A stretch of 13,440 nucleotides of DNA from Aquirhabdus sp. (GTDB lineage: Bacteria > Pseudomonadota > Gammaproteobacteria > Pseudomonadales > Moraxellaceae). Below, piece by piece: positions 13,209 through 13,440 of this stretch. The DNA is taken from the NCBI GenBank assembly GCA_030151145.1, contig JASLEL010000412.1:1-13440 (forward strand), given 5' to 3'. Below the pieces are notes generated by a model. That model saw only the letters and a program-made list of their open reading frames with translations, was not told the DNA's origin and did no database searches. Position numbers and translations under genes: made by a program. Positions within the stretch are counted from its first letter, which is position 1, and every line of letters begins with the position of its first letter.

Positions 13209-13440
13209 ATGCAAACCATCACATTTAAAAATCGTACCCTTGAGAATGCCGCCGATCTGTACCTGCCTGCAGACTTTGATGCGGATAAAAAATATCCCGC
13301 CATCGTCACGGTACATCCGATCGGCAGTTGTAAAGAACAAACCTCCGGCAATGTCTATGGCAAGGCGCTGGTTGCGGTGGGCTTTGTCGTACTGGCGATC
13401 GATGCGGCTTATCAGGGGGACAGCACGGGTGCGCCGCGTC
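13209..13440 (+). CDS. Second alpha/beta hydrolase paralogue, truncated by window end
   Basis: An open frame from ATG 13209, with AGG at 13198-13200 8 nt upstream, runs to the end of the window without a stop, giving 77 codons. It aligns with residues 4-79 of the preceding gene: FDADKKYPAIVTVHPIGSCKEQT corresponds to FDEAKKYPAIVVTHPGGGVKEQT, and AIDAAYQGDSTGAPR to AFDASYQGESSGTPR. It is therefore the N-terminal part of a tandem duplicate of the same enzyme type. The nucleophile elbow lies beyond the window, so activity cannot be judged. Confidence 0.9.
   Translation, partial: MQTITFKNRTLENAADLYLPADFDADKKYPAIVTVHPIGSCKEQTSGNVYGKALVAVGFVVLAIDAAYQGDSTGAPR

Overview
The window looks like a chromosomal segment from a gammaproteobacterium. 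Base composition is moderately GC-rich, and the gene set (metal-dependent hydrolase + SDR + Baeyer-Villiger-type monooxygenase, bestrophin, DUF4405 protein, AraC-type regulator beside dienelactone-hydrolase-like enzymes) resembles Pseudomonadales/Moraxellaceae-type accessory chromosome. That placement is an inference from gene content; no rRNA or tRNA gene is present to test it. No phage, plasmid, IS transposase or CRISPR array is visible.

Region 1 (1-3624, + strand) is a probable three-gene redox operon closed by a strong terminator: a protein annotated in databases as a metal-dependent hydrolase, whose residues fit a ferritin-like di-iron site; a classical SDR; and a flavoprotein monooxygenase with the Baeyer-Villiger fingerprint. 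The set suggests oxidative modification of a lipid-like or ketone/alcohol substrate. It recalls the mycobacterial mymA-type gene set, but the substrate is unknown.

Region 2 (3625-5596) is a patchwork: a 93-aa orphan gene lying exactly between copies of a short inverted repeat, a REPIN-like repeat pair, an HSDL2-like SDR on the - strand with a palindromic operator candidate upstream, a possible decayed small gene, and a 79-aa orphan.

Region 3 (5597-7788) holds an exported two-domain SRPBCC-like protein on the - strand and, divergently, two tandem 83-aa paralogues of unknown function. A perfect 12-bp inverted repeat lies between the divergent starts.

Region 4 (7789-10908) is envelope-related: cyclopropane-fatty-acid synthase (-), a bestrophin-family channel (+) and a small DUF4405 membrane protein (+) with a TTG start and a strong ribosome binding site.

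Region 5 (10909-13440) is an AraC-family regulator with an 8-bp simple sequence repeat in its first codons, followed by two dienelactone-hydrolase-like paralogues, the second cut by the window end. The leader of the first hydrolase can fold into a three-way junction whose closing stem contains the Shine-Dalgarno sequence. This is the most interesting undescribed-looking regulatory element in the window, although a -10-like hexamer placed just upstream complicates the RNA interpretation.
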